Part shown: piece after piece, positions 1 to 11,882 of the stretch
Numbering within the stretch: the stretch's first letter is position 1
Layout of the letters: every line of letters starts with the position of its first letter
Source: Pelobates cultripes
Lineage: Eukaryota; Chordata; Amphibia; Anura; Pelobatidae
Direction of reading: 5' to 3'
Assembly: GCA_933207985.1 (NCBI GenBank)
Contig: OW240912.1
Coordinates: 107,102,804 to 107,166,803, forward strand
DNA: 64,000 nt
Translations under genes and position numbers: made by a program
The notes under the pieces: generated by a model
What the model saw: only the letters and a program-made list of their open reading frames with translations
What the model was told of the DNA's origin: nothing
Database searches by the model: none

Positions 1-180
1 GTACATATTTTTTTTTAATAAAAAATAAAACAACAAAACAAACAAACCTTGAAAACTCATTGGGCCAGAAACTATACTTCAATCAAGAGTTTTAAGTTTA
101 AGAACTGAGAGATAATTTCGATCTGATTAGATTATCTAGTACCGGTTTGTTTGCTGCCCAGAATATAAAATATGCTATGT
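1..180 (-). pseudogene. Decayed L1-like ORF2 fragment, copy A
   Basis: This is the equivalent of 20484-20665, where the L1-like reverse-transcriptase remnant recognised at 20080-20480 appears to continue on the minus strand. On its own this piece is too decayed to identify. The call rests on continuity with copy B. Confidence 0.3.
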
Positions 181-2516
181 TGGCATTTTAAGGAGACTTG
201 GATTCTTGAGAGACTTGCAATATGTGGTGTGGGATTAGCACTATGTGCTCTACAACTAATTTATTTGTGAAGGTGACAATTGCAATAATGTGTCTGCATA
301 ACACTGGTTTGAAGGCTGTGCAAGGTAGTTAAATATAATCTCAATGGGATGTATTTGTGCACAAATTATTTTCAGCTGGTAGAAATTAATCAAATTCTTT
401 TTAATTTATACCCAAAATGTATTTCGCGATATAGTCAAATTAATTAAATTTGTTCGTACCAGCTTTGTGCACAGGTCTAGTATATTGTCATATATATAAT
501 TAGGGCAACTGCTTTCTAGATTTGAACAAAATGTTAAATGAGCAGAATTAGAAGGGAATATCCTGTTCTAGTTAATTGGAATCAAAGTAGCCAGTTAAAG
601 TAGTCAGAGGTCACATCAAGAGTAGGATGTCCCAATAATAAAATGCTATGAAATTTAGCTTGGACAAGTTGTGCCCACCAGCAACGGTAACAGCATTCTA
701 TGAGGGTTCATACTCTATACATTTATGGAAGCTCTATGTTCTACCATAGAAGTCAAGTTTAATACATGGTTCAAAAGGTATTTGCAGGCATGAGAGTCAT
801 CAATCAGATGAGCCATTCAGAGTAGATTTAGAAAAGCCTCTGGATCCTGGAGATGCCGTAGGGGAATGACCTTGATCTTCAAGAATACCCAAGGCCTCAG
901 CATGAGATTCTAAACTCCCTGTAATCTACTAGTAAACTACCTGTAATCTGGCAGGGTAGAAGATTATAAACGTGTATTTCACATTTATCATGAGTGGCAG
1001 CAAAGTTTAGGGCTGTGGGCAGGGCCTTTAATAGATTTTGGCAAGCCTATCTTCTTGAGGTTATTCCTCCTACTTTTCTTCTCAAGATCTTGCCAATGTG
1101 AGATGTTGAGCCTGAGCAGAAAGTTGGGTGAAAACAGATTTGACAGTCATGGTTAAAATACAAGTGGAGAAAATACATTAATAATTTCTTGAGTGTGGAC
1201 ACTTAACTCGGCAGTCTTTTATCACTGAGAAGCTGCAAAACCAGTTGGTGAGTCAACATGGTCCTTGAGTTGCCCTGAATGGACAAAGGAGGATGTGTCA
1301 TTACCCGTAGAAAACAGTTGAGTCATCTTGGATTCTTATTACAATGAAAAAAGACAAAGTTCACAATATAGAACAGTATTCAGTTGATGACATTTTTTTG
1401 AACAGAATAATTCCCAACAGAATTAGTGCAAGCATCAGGCTAAATTGTTAAAAGATCATTCTAGGTAACGGAACCACTACAGTCTCAAGACGCCATCCCA
1501 TTATAGATATTTTTTCCTGTTTCTTTTAATGTATATTGTTTTTTTACAACATGTGTATTGCACTATACAAACTTACAAAATCAATATAATTGTCAATGTA
1601 AAAAAGAAGCTGCATAGGAATAAACTTAGAAAAAATATATATTTCAAAGAGGGTGTACTTTCTTTTCCACATGACTGTACATACTACTCACACGTGCTTA
1701 CACTACCTCAGACTCAGATGTGATATTGTGACACACATGTTGTTGACTGTACCCCCTGGGCAGGTATTATACAGTGGATAGGCTAAATGCATCACAGATA
1801 CACAGAGCAACTGGATCCTCCCTGTCCACCTTTTCTCAATTTCAGACCTACCAAACTTAGCAAACTTAGCACATGCATTCACACTGACCAACACTTACTC
1901 TGATGTTTAAACACAAATTCATACATATTCCTTTACACTATATGCACACGTACAAGTGCATTCAATAATTTTATCACTGAACTGGGAATTCTGAAGAAAT
2001 GGCAAGTGAACTGCATACTCTAGGCTGAATTAGTGGCATTTGAAAAATGTATAACTGCTACTTTTTTTCATCTATATATTTTGGGCCAGAATTGTCAGTT
2101 CCATGTCAGTTCTCCTTAAGGCTGAACAACTATTGGGTTGAAATTCATTGAAAACTGACTACTAGGTTAAAATAACCAAATTGTATATATAGTAGAATTG
2201 GAGAATTATAAACATTTTCTTCTTTTTTTATCCAAATTATTGCAATTTGTATTTCGTTTTACTAAAATTAATTCTTCTGCCCCTGAAAAACCAGTACACC
2301 CTCGAATGTAGCCTACATTTAAAGCAGCACAATTGGTCTTTCTGTATAAAACGTAACTTTTGCCAGAATCCAGAGTTTAAATCACATTGAGGGAGTGTAC
2401 AGTGATGATAAAATGCCAGAAATCAGGGAGCTTAATGTCCTTCACGCCTGAAGAGGAGCCTATTCATGACCAGTCATGGATGACATACGGCAAATGGACA
2501 TATAAACGTATACATC
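181..2516. other. No gene seen (AT-rich, duplicated in copy B)
   Basis: Short open frames only, none resembling a known protein and none with a convincing exon structure. The same sequence occurs at 20664-22998 with a handful of differences. Confidence 0.6.
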
Positions 2517-3014
2517 TTAAAGGACCACTCTAGGCACCCAGACCACTTCAGCTTAATGAAGTGGTCTGGGTGCCAGGTCCTTCTAGGGTTAACCCATTTT
2601 TTCATAATTATAGCGGTTTCAGAGAAACTGCTATAATTATGAATGGGTTAAGCCTTCCCCCTAATCCTCTAGTGGCTGTCTCATTGACAGCCACTAGAGG
2701 CGCTTGCGTGCTTCTCACTGTGATTTTTCACAGTGAGAGCACGCAAGCGTCCATAGGAAAGCATTGTAAATGCTTTCCTATGCGACGAGCTGAATCTTGT
2801 AGCGCGGCTGTACTGCTGGCGTGTACGCGTCCTTTGGCCGAGCAGGCGAGGAGAGAGGAGGAGAGCTCTCCATGGCGCTGGAAAAGGTAAGTTATTACCC
2901 CTTTCCCCCTTCCAGAGCCGGGCGGGAGGGGGACCCTGAGGGTGGGGGCACCCTCAGGGCACTATAGTGCCAGGAAAACGAGTATGTTTTCCTGGCACTA
3001 TAGTGGTCCTTTAA
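2517..3014. mobile_element. T2/Kolobok- or piggyBac-like MITE with TTAA duplication
   Basis: A 490-bp element (2521-3010) is flanked by TTAA at 2517-2520 and 3011-3014. Its ends are inverted (AGGACCACT and AGTGGTCCT), and further hairpins lie inside, such as the mirrored GACCACTTC motif and the CCTGGCACTATAGTG end. Copy B has a single TTAA at 22999-23002 and no element, which defines the insertion to the base. TTAA targets with TTAAAGG starts fit the Xenopus T2/Kolobok MITEs; piggyBac also uses TTAA, so the superfamily is not settled. It encodes no transposase and must be moved in trans. A fragment of the same family lies at 45478-45598. Confidence 0.95.
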
Positions 3015-4679
3015 TTACAGAACCTTGCAACTGCAGTAAACACCTGTACTGAATTATATTAGCCCAGGTCGTCAAAAATCTGAAATAGATTGACTTTTAA
3101 AAAAGATAAAGTGAGTGTGTGTGTGTATGTGCGCGTGTGCGTGCGTGTGTGTTTCACTCTGTTTTTTTTTTATTTTGGTTTTAGGAAACTGAATATTCCT
3201 GGTGAAAAATTAGTTACCCTTTTTTACAGCCAAAAACCATGTTGAACACAGACACTTGCCACATTACATAACACATTATGAATGGGTAATTGTATTCCCC
3301 AAAATACCGGGTAGGAATTATAAGGAGAAATATAGCTTTGTTTGATAGGCTTTGTTTTTGCGTACAGAGGGGAAATTTTGCACTGATAAATGTAATGTTA
3401 CCCAAAATGTTTGATGCTGGCTACATTTTATTCTGATAAATGCATTGGTCACACTAGTGTAACAGAAAAGTCTGTCTTAAATTGCTTTCTGAGTTTGTAG
3501 AGATAACACACCAGGACATAGCAGTATGTAGAGTATAGGGGCAGCAGCATCACAATCACACCGTGGCTGATTATTTGAAAATTGCTGCTGCTATTCGGTG
3601 CAATGTCTAGATGACTTGCAGAAAATTAGAAATGGGTCTAGTTGCAGCTGCAATAAGGACCCTCGATGACTTTATTAACCCAATACTAGTTATAGATTTT
3701 TGGTTGTGATCTAACCTAACTGTCCGTGTTGTGAACAATGTAAGAGGTGCTTTACACTATCTTCTTATGACTGATCCATATAAATATTATTTCTTTTTAA
3801 AAAAAAATAGAAATAAAACTTGGAGGTGAGAAAGAAAGTGCACAGCAGTGGGGATTAAAAGTTGATCCTAGTAATGAGAGTGTGGATGCACCTGCTAACA
3901 GTCACACACCTGCTATTATCTGGAGTTAATTAGTATGCCCCAGTGCCCTTTAATTGCAATGTGATTGTATGTTATGTCCTCTCTTTGACCTTAGCAGGTT
4001 CATAGAAACGCAGTTCTCGCTGGAAAAAATGGCACTTATTACAAACGCCTACTTTGCGGAATAGAAAAAGAAATTAAAGCAATTTATTTCCAGTAATATG
4101 CTGAATATACAGGGGAAACAGAAGTATACTCAAATATTGCCTAATTAAAACATCAGAGATGCGCTCAAATGCCTTGTTTGTGAATTTTTGTTATTACTGA
4201 AGGTTTGGGTCCATGGTATTAAACTGAGTGTAATTTTTTTTTTTTTTTTTACTTTTGTGACTAACAATGTGTCCAGGTACACAAATTACAAACTGCCCAT
4301 CCTTTTAGTGGCAAATAGATTCTTTGAGACCAACAGAAGTAGTGTTGACATTAAAAAACTTAGACATTCACCTGGATCTCTGACTCAAAGGGAACTCTTT
4401 ACAGAGTTATGGAGTGGTTGGGAGGTTGACAAAATATATCCTGACTGACCTAATGCTTCTACTACAGCAAAGTGAGATGTAAACCATAGCTGGTGCCTCC
4501 TCTTGCTCATACATTATACCTCCCAAGTGTAAAAATACAAGAAAGGAGATGGAGCAGCGGTAGATAACAAAATTCGGAGGCAGCACCCCTATATAAGGGA
4601 AATTCTAAGGGAAATACTTCCCAAGTGTCACTATTTAGGTAGGATAATCCCTATTTTCGGCTTAAATCCCTCTATCCCT
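3015..4679. other. No gene seen; GT microsatellite
   Basis: AT-rich sequence with a GT/GCGT repeat at about 3111-3150 and a T run at about 3162. No exon-like or protein-like frame recognised. Matches 23003-24669 in copy B. Confidence 0.6.
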
Positions 4680-5240
4680 CTTTTCTTTCCTAATGTCCCT
4701 CCTTTTCTACGAGCTCCACATTGTTGGTATATCTGAGTGTACACCAGAGTATCACAGTTTTTAAAGGACCAGTTTGTAACCATAACAACTTAATTGAAAT
4801 TAAGTTCTTATGGTGCCAGGAGGTCTGTGTTTCAGCGATAAATCTCACTGCCTCTCTGCAATTCCATTTTCTCAAAATTAGGAAACCGGAAAGTTTTTGA
4901 AGAATCAGACACACACCCAGCCAATTAGTGACTCCTCATTTATAAAACTGGCTTGAAAAGAAACGTACCTTTTCAAGACAGTTTTACGAATTGGCTGAGA
5001 GCGTCAGCTGATTGCTCTCAGCCAATCAGCGGCCCGGCTGTCCGATTCTGCAAGAATAAATGTGTTTGGAAAGCATCTATATAATAAGATACATTGTTCT
5101 TGTTCGAAATCACATTTTAGTTGCATACAATTTTATTAGTAAGTCACCTAATAATTGAATAGCCCCGCCCTTGGTCACACACTTCTCACACTCCTAAAAT
5201 TAAAGTTTCTCGCTCTGCCCATTTGAAATGTTGTAAAATA
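4680..5240. repeat. Interspersed repeat with an internal T2-like insertion
   Basis: The flanks (about 4680-4755 and 5045-5240) match a second copy at about 40760-41025 of this window, including shared words around TAGTAAGTCACCTAA and TCCTAATGTCCCTC. The middle part, from TTAAAGGACC at 4761 to about 5045, is absent from the second copy and looks like a T2-like MITE, with an internal palindrome around GCTGAGAGC...GCTCTCAGC. The right end of the insertion is not precise. It is also present in copy B (about 24670-25230). Confidence 0.6.
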
Positions 5241-6780
5241 CGATACAATAATCTTCAGATCATCAGCGCTAATCCCCTATCCAGACCATTACCCACAGTG
5301 GTTACCAAACCAGTCCTCAAGGCACCCCCACAAGTCCAGGATTTAGGGATTACCCAGTTGTGTCTAAGGTGTTTTTAGAAAAAGAAAAAAAAAAACAGTT
5401 TCTTTTTATGAATAATATTAAGAGATAAAAGCAGGGGGGGGGGGGAAGGGACACCCCAACACACAATACTACAAAACAACCTTTTACAAATGGCACAAGC
5501 AGTCTAACCACATGCAGCCCTAATTAGACAGACTTTGAGGTAGGCACATATTTCCAGTTGCACAACTGCAGTAAGAGATAAACATCCCATGCATCTCTGT
5601 ACACACATTGAGTTGCCATAGCATGAGCAAACACACACAATTCCCACTAGGCATGCACATGTAGTCTGCCACACACCATAGTGCACATAGAATATGGGCA
5701 TAGACAAAGTTATGGAAGACACCAATTTCAAACCCAACATTCATAGAATTTGAATAAAGTGGTTGTTGATCTTTATTTATGCTTTGGAGTAGGGCACTGT
5801 TTTTAAAAATATATATTTTATTCTATTTATTCCAATCACTTTTGTGACCACGTTTCCAATCCTATCAAGCAAGGGCATAGCAGAGAATGAGAGAAGCAAA
5901 AATGTGTCATAGTGTTGAAAGATTACTGACTTCAAAGCAGGGGTCACAGAAGGTGAGCTGACACACCATAACCCCGCTCTGATATCAGCGTGCATCCAGC
6001 TCTGCTGCCGGTTCACCCTGACATCCCCTGTTCCCTGAGCTCATATAGACCAGAACTGACAGTTACACGCATAATCCTGACATGACACCAAAGGGAGAAG
6101 GGACCAGAGGTAACAGAGATGTGCGCTCAAAATAACAAATTACGGGTTAATGCATAGGAATGATATGGAGGGGGGATATCAAAGCAGAACAAGAGCCTTC
6201 AATGAGCTACAATCAAGTGGGGCAAGAGTATTTTTGTATTTATAACAAAAATTTCCTGTATTATGTTTCTTGTTGACTTTATCATTCTATACTATCCAAG
6301 AAAAGAGGTGGAAAGCATCGCACAGACCATTTTCTTACACATTAGAAATTGTGGCAGGGTTCTCACTTAGAGTCCATTTGCAGATACCAATATAATCAGG
6401 TCACAGGTGATTCATTAGGTATTGATACTTGGTATCAGCCTATTTTTCTGTCATAGATAATGCCTGTTTCTGTCGCACTGTTGATGTGTCTGTCAAATGA
6501 TAGCATGTCAGCTGCCTGTGTGTCAAAATGATTATGTACATGTTAAACTCTTGCACTGCCAGAGGCAAAACCTTTGGGGCCTGTTTATCTCTGACATTAA
6601 AATGATTTAACCTTGATGAATATCTGACAAGTTTTCAGAACATGGATTCTGTATGATTATAAATTAATTGCGAAGATAGAGGCTAGGTGGATGTCACTAT
6701 ACGTATCCCGCATGTTATTATGCAACTTATAAAGGATCAGTGTATTATGTAGCACAGAACAACTATTAAAATACACACAG
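5241..6780. other. No gene seen; one hAT-like MITE relic
   Basis: Contains a relic at about 5295-5370 beginning CAGTGGTTACCAAACCAGTC. This is the same terminal sequence as the complete hAT MITE at 32736-32868, but the other end is missing. There is a homopolymer A/G tract at 5385-5450. Nothing else is recognisable. Matches 25231-26770 in copy B. Confidence 0.55.
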
Positions 6781-6931
6781 GACTAATAAAAAAACAAATA
6801 TATATATTTATTTATAAACTATTTTACCAGGATGGATACATTAAGATTTCTATCGTTTTCAAGCATGCCCTGGGTCCACAAAACATTGCATTGTTACAAT
6901 AGTATACAATATTACAAAACTACAATAAACA

Positions 6932-6988
<57 letters not shown>

Positions 6989-7040
6989 TATATATATAGT
7001 TTATGCAATGTATTTTTGTAATATTGTATACTACGTGGTA

Positions 7041-7075
<35 letters not shown>

Positions 7076-7143
7076 TTTATATATATATACATACACACAT
7101 ATATAAATTTAATACATAACAGGTAATAAATATATTCAACCAT
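6781..7143. repeat. TA/CA microsatellite cluster with a short repeat flank
   Basis: Long TA runs at about 6936-6973 and 7045-7090 with CA interruptions. The TA runs are longer here than at the matching place in copy B (about 26924-27060), as expected of slippage-prone tracts. Confidence 0.85.
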
Positions 7144-7398
7144 GACAGGTGCATTCTGCGCTGAGGTATATTGCCATAGATCTCTTAAAAGATTTTAAAT
7201 TGAATGAAGATTTGACCGCAGGGGGGGATTTTTCAGCTTGTGCCGATATTTTTCTTTTGAGATTCAGAATACACTGCAATACCGGCGCCGGCAAGTAGTT
7301 GGCGCTGTGTGTGGAGAGAGACAGGGATAGGAAGCGACATCCCTGCTTCTCTCTACTGACTGAATCTGCAGGGGAGCAGCACAGAGTGCAGCCAGCAA
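7144..7398. repeat. Head module of the purine-rich array repeat, copy A (cut by gap)
   Basis: Same sequence as 27107-27364, where it runs straight into the GTAAGT minisatellite and purine-rich array. A diverged inverted copy occurs at about 52591-52760 next to the inverted array. Here the assembly stops exactly where the array would begin. Confidence 0.8.
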
Positions 7399-7498
7399 NN
7401 NNNNNNNNNNNNNNNNNNNNNNNNNNNNNNNNNNNNNNNNNNNNNNNNNNNNNNNNNNNNNNNNNNNNNNNNNNNNNNNNNNNNNNNNNNNNNNNNNN
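7399..7498. other. Assembly gap, 100 N
   Basis: A run of exactly 100 N, the usual placeholder for a scaffold gap of unknown size. It lies at the edge of the array repeat that is sequenced through in copy B. Confidence 0.99.
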
Positions 7499-7555
7499 TT
7501 GAAATGCTTTCTTTTGTCCTTTTATTAGGTGCATGAACAGACAGGGATGTATATA

Positions 7556-8331
7556 CACTGCTCAAAAAAAATAAAGGGAACACAAAAATAACACATCCTA
7601 GATCTGAATGAATTAAATATTCTTCTGAAATAATTTGTTCTTTACATAGTTGAATGAACTGACAACAAAATCACACAAAAATTAAGAAATGGAAATCAAA
7701 TGTTTCAACCCATGGAGGTCTGGATTTGGAGTCACACTCAAAATTAAAGTGGAAAAACACACTACAGGCTGATCCAACTTTGATGTAATGTCCTTAAAAC
7801 AAGTCAAAATGAGGCTCAGTAGTGTGTGCGGACTCCACGTGCCTGTATGACCTCCCTACAATGCCTGTGCATGCTCCTAAAGAGGTGGCGGATGGCCTCC
7901 TGAGGGATCTCCTCCCAGACCTGGACTAAAGCATCTGCCAACTCCTGGACAGTCTGTGGTGCAACGTGACGTTGGTGGATGGAGCGAGACATGTTGTCCC
8001 AGATGTGTTCAATTGGATTCAGGTCAGGGGAACGGGCAGGCCAGTCCATAGCATCAATGCCTTCGTCTTGCAGGAACTGCTGACACACTCCAGCCACATG
8101 AGGTCTAGCATTGTCTTGCATTAGGAGCAACCCAGGGCCAACCGCACCAGCATATGGTCTCACAAGGGGTCTGAGGATCTCATCTCGGTACCTAATGGCA
8201 GTTAGGCTACCTCTGGTGAGCACATGGAGGGCTGTGCAGCCCCTCAAATAAATGCCACCCCACACCATTACTGACCCACTGCCAAACCGGTCATGCTGGA
8301 GGATGTTGCAGGAAGCAGAACATTCTCCATG
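7556..8331 (-). mobile_element. Truncated Tc1-like transposon (DD34E)
   Basis: The terminal repeat begins CACTGCTCAAAAAAAATAAA at 7556, after TA (7554-7555). The element then runs through the C-terminal half of a Tc1 transposase in reverse orientation. It breaks off at about 8331, where LINE sequence starts abruptly, so the N-terminal half and the other terminal repeat are missing. Not mobile on its own. Confidence 0.85.
7816..8331 (-). pseudogene. Tc1 transposase, C-terminal fragment
   Basis: The frame encodes the catalytic C-terminal half of a Tc1/mariner DDE transposase, the enzyme that cuts and reinserts the element at TA sites. Visible motifs are GSGSVMVWGG, then MQDNARPH (second catalytic Asp) and WPARSPDLNPIEHIW (final Glu). 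The Asp-Glu spacing counts to 34 residues, the classic Tc1 DD34E signature. The frame continues upstream of the Met at 8268 to the truncation at about 8331. The DNA-binding N-terminus and the first Asp are absent. The stop is followed by a normal-looking 3' terminal repeat region. It is a different family from the DD37E element at 60557-62118. Family assignment is secure; function is lost. Confidence 0.85.
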
Positions 8332-8606
8332 GCTTAAATTAAATGGAAAAAGGTTTAAAAATAATATCAGGAAGTATTACTTTACTGAGAGGGTAGTGGA
8401 TGCATGGAATAGCCTTCCAGCTGAAGTGGTAGAGGTTAACACAGTAAAGGAGTTTAAGCATGCATGGGATAGGCATAAGGCTATCCTAACTATAAGATAA
8501 GGCTAGGGACTAATGAAAGTTTTTAGAAAATTGGGCAGACTAGATGGACCGAATGGTTCTTGTATCTGTCACCAAGACTTATGTTTCTATGTTTCTATGT
8601 TTCTAG
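8332..8606 (+). mobile_element. CR1-type LINE 3' end
   Basis: The frame up to the TAA at about 8500 encodes a LINE ORF2 C-terminal motif (FTERVVDAWNSLPAEVV, then VKEFKHAWDRH). A short 3' UTR follows, then a tail of 8-bp repeats (ATGTTTCT)n ending at about 8606. An 8-bp terminal microsatellite is a hallmark of the CR1 clade. It is 5'-truncated, as most LINE copies are, and joins the Tc1 fragment directly. Confidence 0.75.
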
Positions 8607-9540
8607 CGAAGTGTCGCCCATTATTGGGAAGTTGATTTATTGTATGCTGTCCAGTTTAATCGCTAGGAGAGTAAACCTATTCGTATGGTTCCTATTCAAC
8701 TGTCTACAGCATTCATATGCTTGAGAGCATTCATATGCTCCTACGGTTCGGTGGTTGTGGTGTCTGCTGCAGTGCTTGGAGTCCTCAGGAAGCGCTAGGA
8801 GCATCCTTCAACGGAGGTACCCAGTCGGGGTGCCAGGCGATCCGTTACATTGGTGGCAAGCGGTGGGATGGCGTCCTAGTGCAAGGTAAAGCAGCTCAGA
8901 GACACAGTTCGTTTGGATTTACAAATTGAAGGCGACGCTAGTGTTCATACAGCATCCCTGTCTACATAAAGATTTGGGGAAATGGGGTTTGTGGATCCTT
9001 GGGCAACACGCACACCTGAGGAAGAGAGTGAATTAGACTGGAGAGATATTGCCCGGCAAGAACTCTGGTACAATGCCCTGGAGGAAGTCCAGTATCAACG
9101 GCAGCAGCGCCTTCCTGGTGTCGCATACCAGTTGGAGGAACAAATGGCCTGGCGGATGCCGCTTCTGGGAGACCAACCCGGAGGGCAGCAGGTCAGACAA
9201 CTTGAGTACCTCGTGGAAAGGGAACTGAGCCTTGACATTTACATCAGCTCCCCTTATCTTCCTGCCCCAGGTTTGCCTATTGAGGGTTTCCCTCTGGGTG
9301 GTTTGGTCGGGTTTGGAGTGGAGTGGTGGGGTGGGGAGAGTTTCCCATTTTCCTTTGAATTTTGTGTGTGGTGGATGGCTAGACACTGAGGAATACCTTT
9401 TTCTTGTTTCCCCCTCTCACAAAGAGTCTTTTTTACCAAGTCTTTACTATGATTTACTGTTTTGTGTTTTTTATATTTGATGTTTCTTTTCCAGTGATTG
9501 TTCATAATCTCTTCATGAAAATCATTCATAAATAAAGATT
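8607..9540 (+). mobile_element. Probable LTR-retrotransposon 5' fragment (LTR end, primer site, gag start)
   Basis: The stretch ending GTTACATTGGTGGCAAGC (about 8844-8861) resembles the LTR-to-primer-binding-site junction of vertebrate LTR elements. An acidic, glutamine-rich frame follows about 120 bp downstream, in the place expected for gag. The 5' LTR boundary, 3' LTR and pol are not seen. Assignment to Ty3/gypsy is a guess from layout. Confidence 0.4.
8982..9389 (+). pseudogene. Possible gag N-terminal fragment
   Basis: A 135-codon frame. The first 90 or so residues are hydrophilic and protein-like: MGFVDPWATRTPEEESELDW, then ELWYNALEEVQYQRQQR and a Q/E-rich stretch ending near YISS. The remainder is G/W/F-rich and looks like unrelated sequence read in frame. 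Position just after a possible primer-binding site suggests the N-terminus of an LTR-retrotransposon Gag. No zinc knuckle, protease or polymerase follows. I do not recognise the exact family, and a chance frame is possible for the last 40 residues. Confidence 0.35.
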
Positions 9541-10187
9541 GTTAGAAGATATTAAACATAACTGCCACTCAACTACATTCTCACAATTGGTAAGTATCTA
9601 ATATTTCCAAAGCATAACTGTACTCTTTTCCATATCATTACAGACTGCTAAAAGAGCTGTATCAGGCTTCTTTTTTGTTGTGACCTAAACACTGTGGTGT
9701 TGTTCGTCTAAATAATGGTGTGTATATAATAGCATTAGAACAGCATTCCAAGGCCTTAGCAAAACAAACAATAAAGGCTAGATTTATTTTTGCAGTGTCT
9801 CAGTTATCAAATAAAACTTTAATTTGCCTTAATTTTGTATAGTGTTATGGGTGTAAATATTGGAGTATGTGTATGTAATAACAGCAGAACAGCATTCCAA
9901 GGCCTTTGTGAAAAAAAAACAAAAATGGCTAGATTTATTTTTTCCATGATTCAGTTTTCACATGAAACTTTAATTTGCCTTTATTTTAGAGATATAAATT
10001 TAGGCAGTTTTTTGAGGACCTTAGAGTGCCATTATTGTAAAATTACATCATTCTTATTTATTGTAGCCCTCAGGTGCAAAATTTTAGTACATGCATAATT
10101 TTTATACCTAATATTTTGTACAAATAGTTTGTGTTTATATCACCTAAACATGAATAATGCATAACAATGCTGCTGGTGCACCATATG

Positions 10188-10234
<47 letters not shown>

Positions 10235-10910
10235 TAATAAATTATATATATCATATCATTATATCCATTTAGGTGACTTAGAAAAAACACATACAGTTAA
10301 TGCATAATACATACTAAAGTAAGCTCAATAATTTTAGTTTTTTGATCTCTATCTGTGTTGATGAAAGAAATAACTTTTCTGTTTTACCTTTGCTTTACTA
10401 GCTGATTGTATAAGTGTGTGCGGAAGGTGGAGGAATCCCATTAATTAAGTGCTTTAGGATTTTTGTTTCTTTTGTCAAATCATCTGTGAGCCCTTATTAA
10501 TTACCAAGCCAAAAAATATATCTGCAGAAAAAAATCTGTCCAGAACTAATCTGCGATTACTGAGAAATCCAGCAGCTGCTCGGAAAGTATTAAGTCTCAT
10601 AACACGTTATCAGATTAGGGAAGGATAAAGAATTACTGTAAGGGACTTCATTTTTAAAACAACATTGGAAACTAATCTCTTCTTACCCTGAATTCAACAA
10701 ATACCCAGTAATAACGTTTATGCCTAGACAAACGGTTGAGTTCCTTCCCAACTCATGACGCAAGCAGCATGAGAATTAGATTATTGTCCATATAGGAGTA
10801 CTGAAATAGTATGCAAAAGTCTATGTTACTAATCTGTAACCCCAGGAAATATAGAATGCGGAACACACACAGGATTATTCGCTTAAAGTGAGAATTCAAA
10901 GTTAATTTCA
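9541..10910. other. No gene seen; GA microsatellite
   Basis: AT-rich. There are two related stretches at about 9725-9800 and 9880-9975, both containing AACAGCATTCCAAGGCCTT, suggesting an old local duplication. A (GA)n tract lies at about 10192-10231. No coding evidence. Confidence 0.55.
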
Positions 10911-11108
10911 AATTTTATTAAGACACGGAGGCTCCTATTATGCTGCACTCTTTCTTTATTTCCCTCAGCAGCAAAGAAAAAAACTTTATAAACATAACCA
11001 ATGATAACATTAACAGTCTCAGGTGTATTCTTCCCAGTAACAGGGACAGCCAATCAGGATCCACTTCTCCAGCATAATAGGCTCTGTCAACCAATCCTGT
11101 TCCTCTTT
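10911..11108. repeat. DIRS left inverted terminal repeat
   Basis: Reverse complement of the right end: the run through TATTATGCTGCACTCTTTCT and on to GGCTCTGTCAACCAATCCTG is mirrored at 16658-16850. The outermost 33 bases are complemented again inside the internal complementary region. Confidence 0.92.
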
Positions 11109-11882
11109 CTTTGCTGCTCCCTCAGTTAAGTATATCTGATCCCTCAGGCTCCTTAACTGTGGGATTACTTTATATTATATTGTAATATATATTATATTGT
11201 ATTATATTATATTGTATTATATTATATTATAGTATATTATAGTAGTATATTATTATATTATTGTTACATTACACTGTTACATTCTTTTATTTGATGTCTT
11301 AATTGATTTTATTAGCTTTGTCTTTATTACCTAACTTGACTTTTCATGACCTCTGCGCCCCTTTAAGGCCCCCCCGCTCCAGCCGGTCGCCTCCCGGAAC
11401 CTAATTTACAGGGGTTCGGGGACGTCGGCTGGAGCCGCATCCGGCGCTTTGCGCCCCCCCGCCTTTTCACTTCTTCACGCCATCACCGGCCGCCACCCAC
11501 AGAGCTCACTGAGCTCGGATGCCGGCTCCCTGCTCGCGGCGCATGAATGTGTACTCGCGCTGAGTGTTACACATTCGCCGCGAGCATAGCTTACCAATTT
11601 TCTTCTCCTTAGTACCGCTCGCGGTGGCCATTTTTCTTGCTTCCCGCGCTCAGCATGTAGTTCCACCCCCAACTACCGGACCTCGGAGTTGGGTTAAAGC
11701 TACAGTGGCGGTCAGACGGCTCCTTGCCCCCTCCTCACCCTTTCTTTTGTTGCTGTAATTGTTTTTGTGAGTACTTTGTTTTCTCTCATAAAGGTATATT
11801 ACCCCTTTTCTCTTTGGGTTAATCAACCCATTTTAGGTCAGCTCAGTACACTTATTTGTGGTGCCAGTGTTATACACCCAAT
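11109..11882 (+). promoter_or_regulatory. DIRS 5' leader with AT tract and CpG-rich block
   Basis: Untranslated region before gag. It holds an imperfect TATAT/TATTATAT tract (11161-11285) followed by a C- and CpG-rich block (about 11365-11540) and then a pyrimidine-rich stretch up to the gag ATG. The composition shift suggests a promoter, but no defined motif proves it. Confidence 0.3.

Larger units (their letters stand above)
1..7398. repeat. Large near-identical duplication, copy A
   Basis: Position 1 aligns with 20484, and the match runs to the N gap at 7399 (equivalent to 27364). By eye I count roughly two dozen substitutions over about 6.9 kb, plus length changes in A, T, G and TA runs and one 490-bp insertion (2521-3010) found only here. 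The left edge is outside the window and the right edge is an assembly gap, so neither true boundary is visible. Divergence this low fits two alleles placed one after the other by the assembler, or a very recent duplication. Confidence 0.97.

Noticed and set aside
7136..7583. Open frames that run across the N gap at 7399-7498
   Set aside because: The frames are joined only by unknown residues over a placeholder gap; the true length and phase are unknown.
11475..11758. Frames on both strands in the CpG-rich block as a host first exon or CpG island
   Set aside because: The block lies inside the DIRS element between its left inverted repeat and gag, so it belongs to the element leader.
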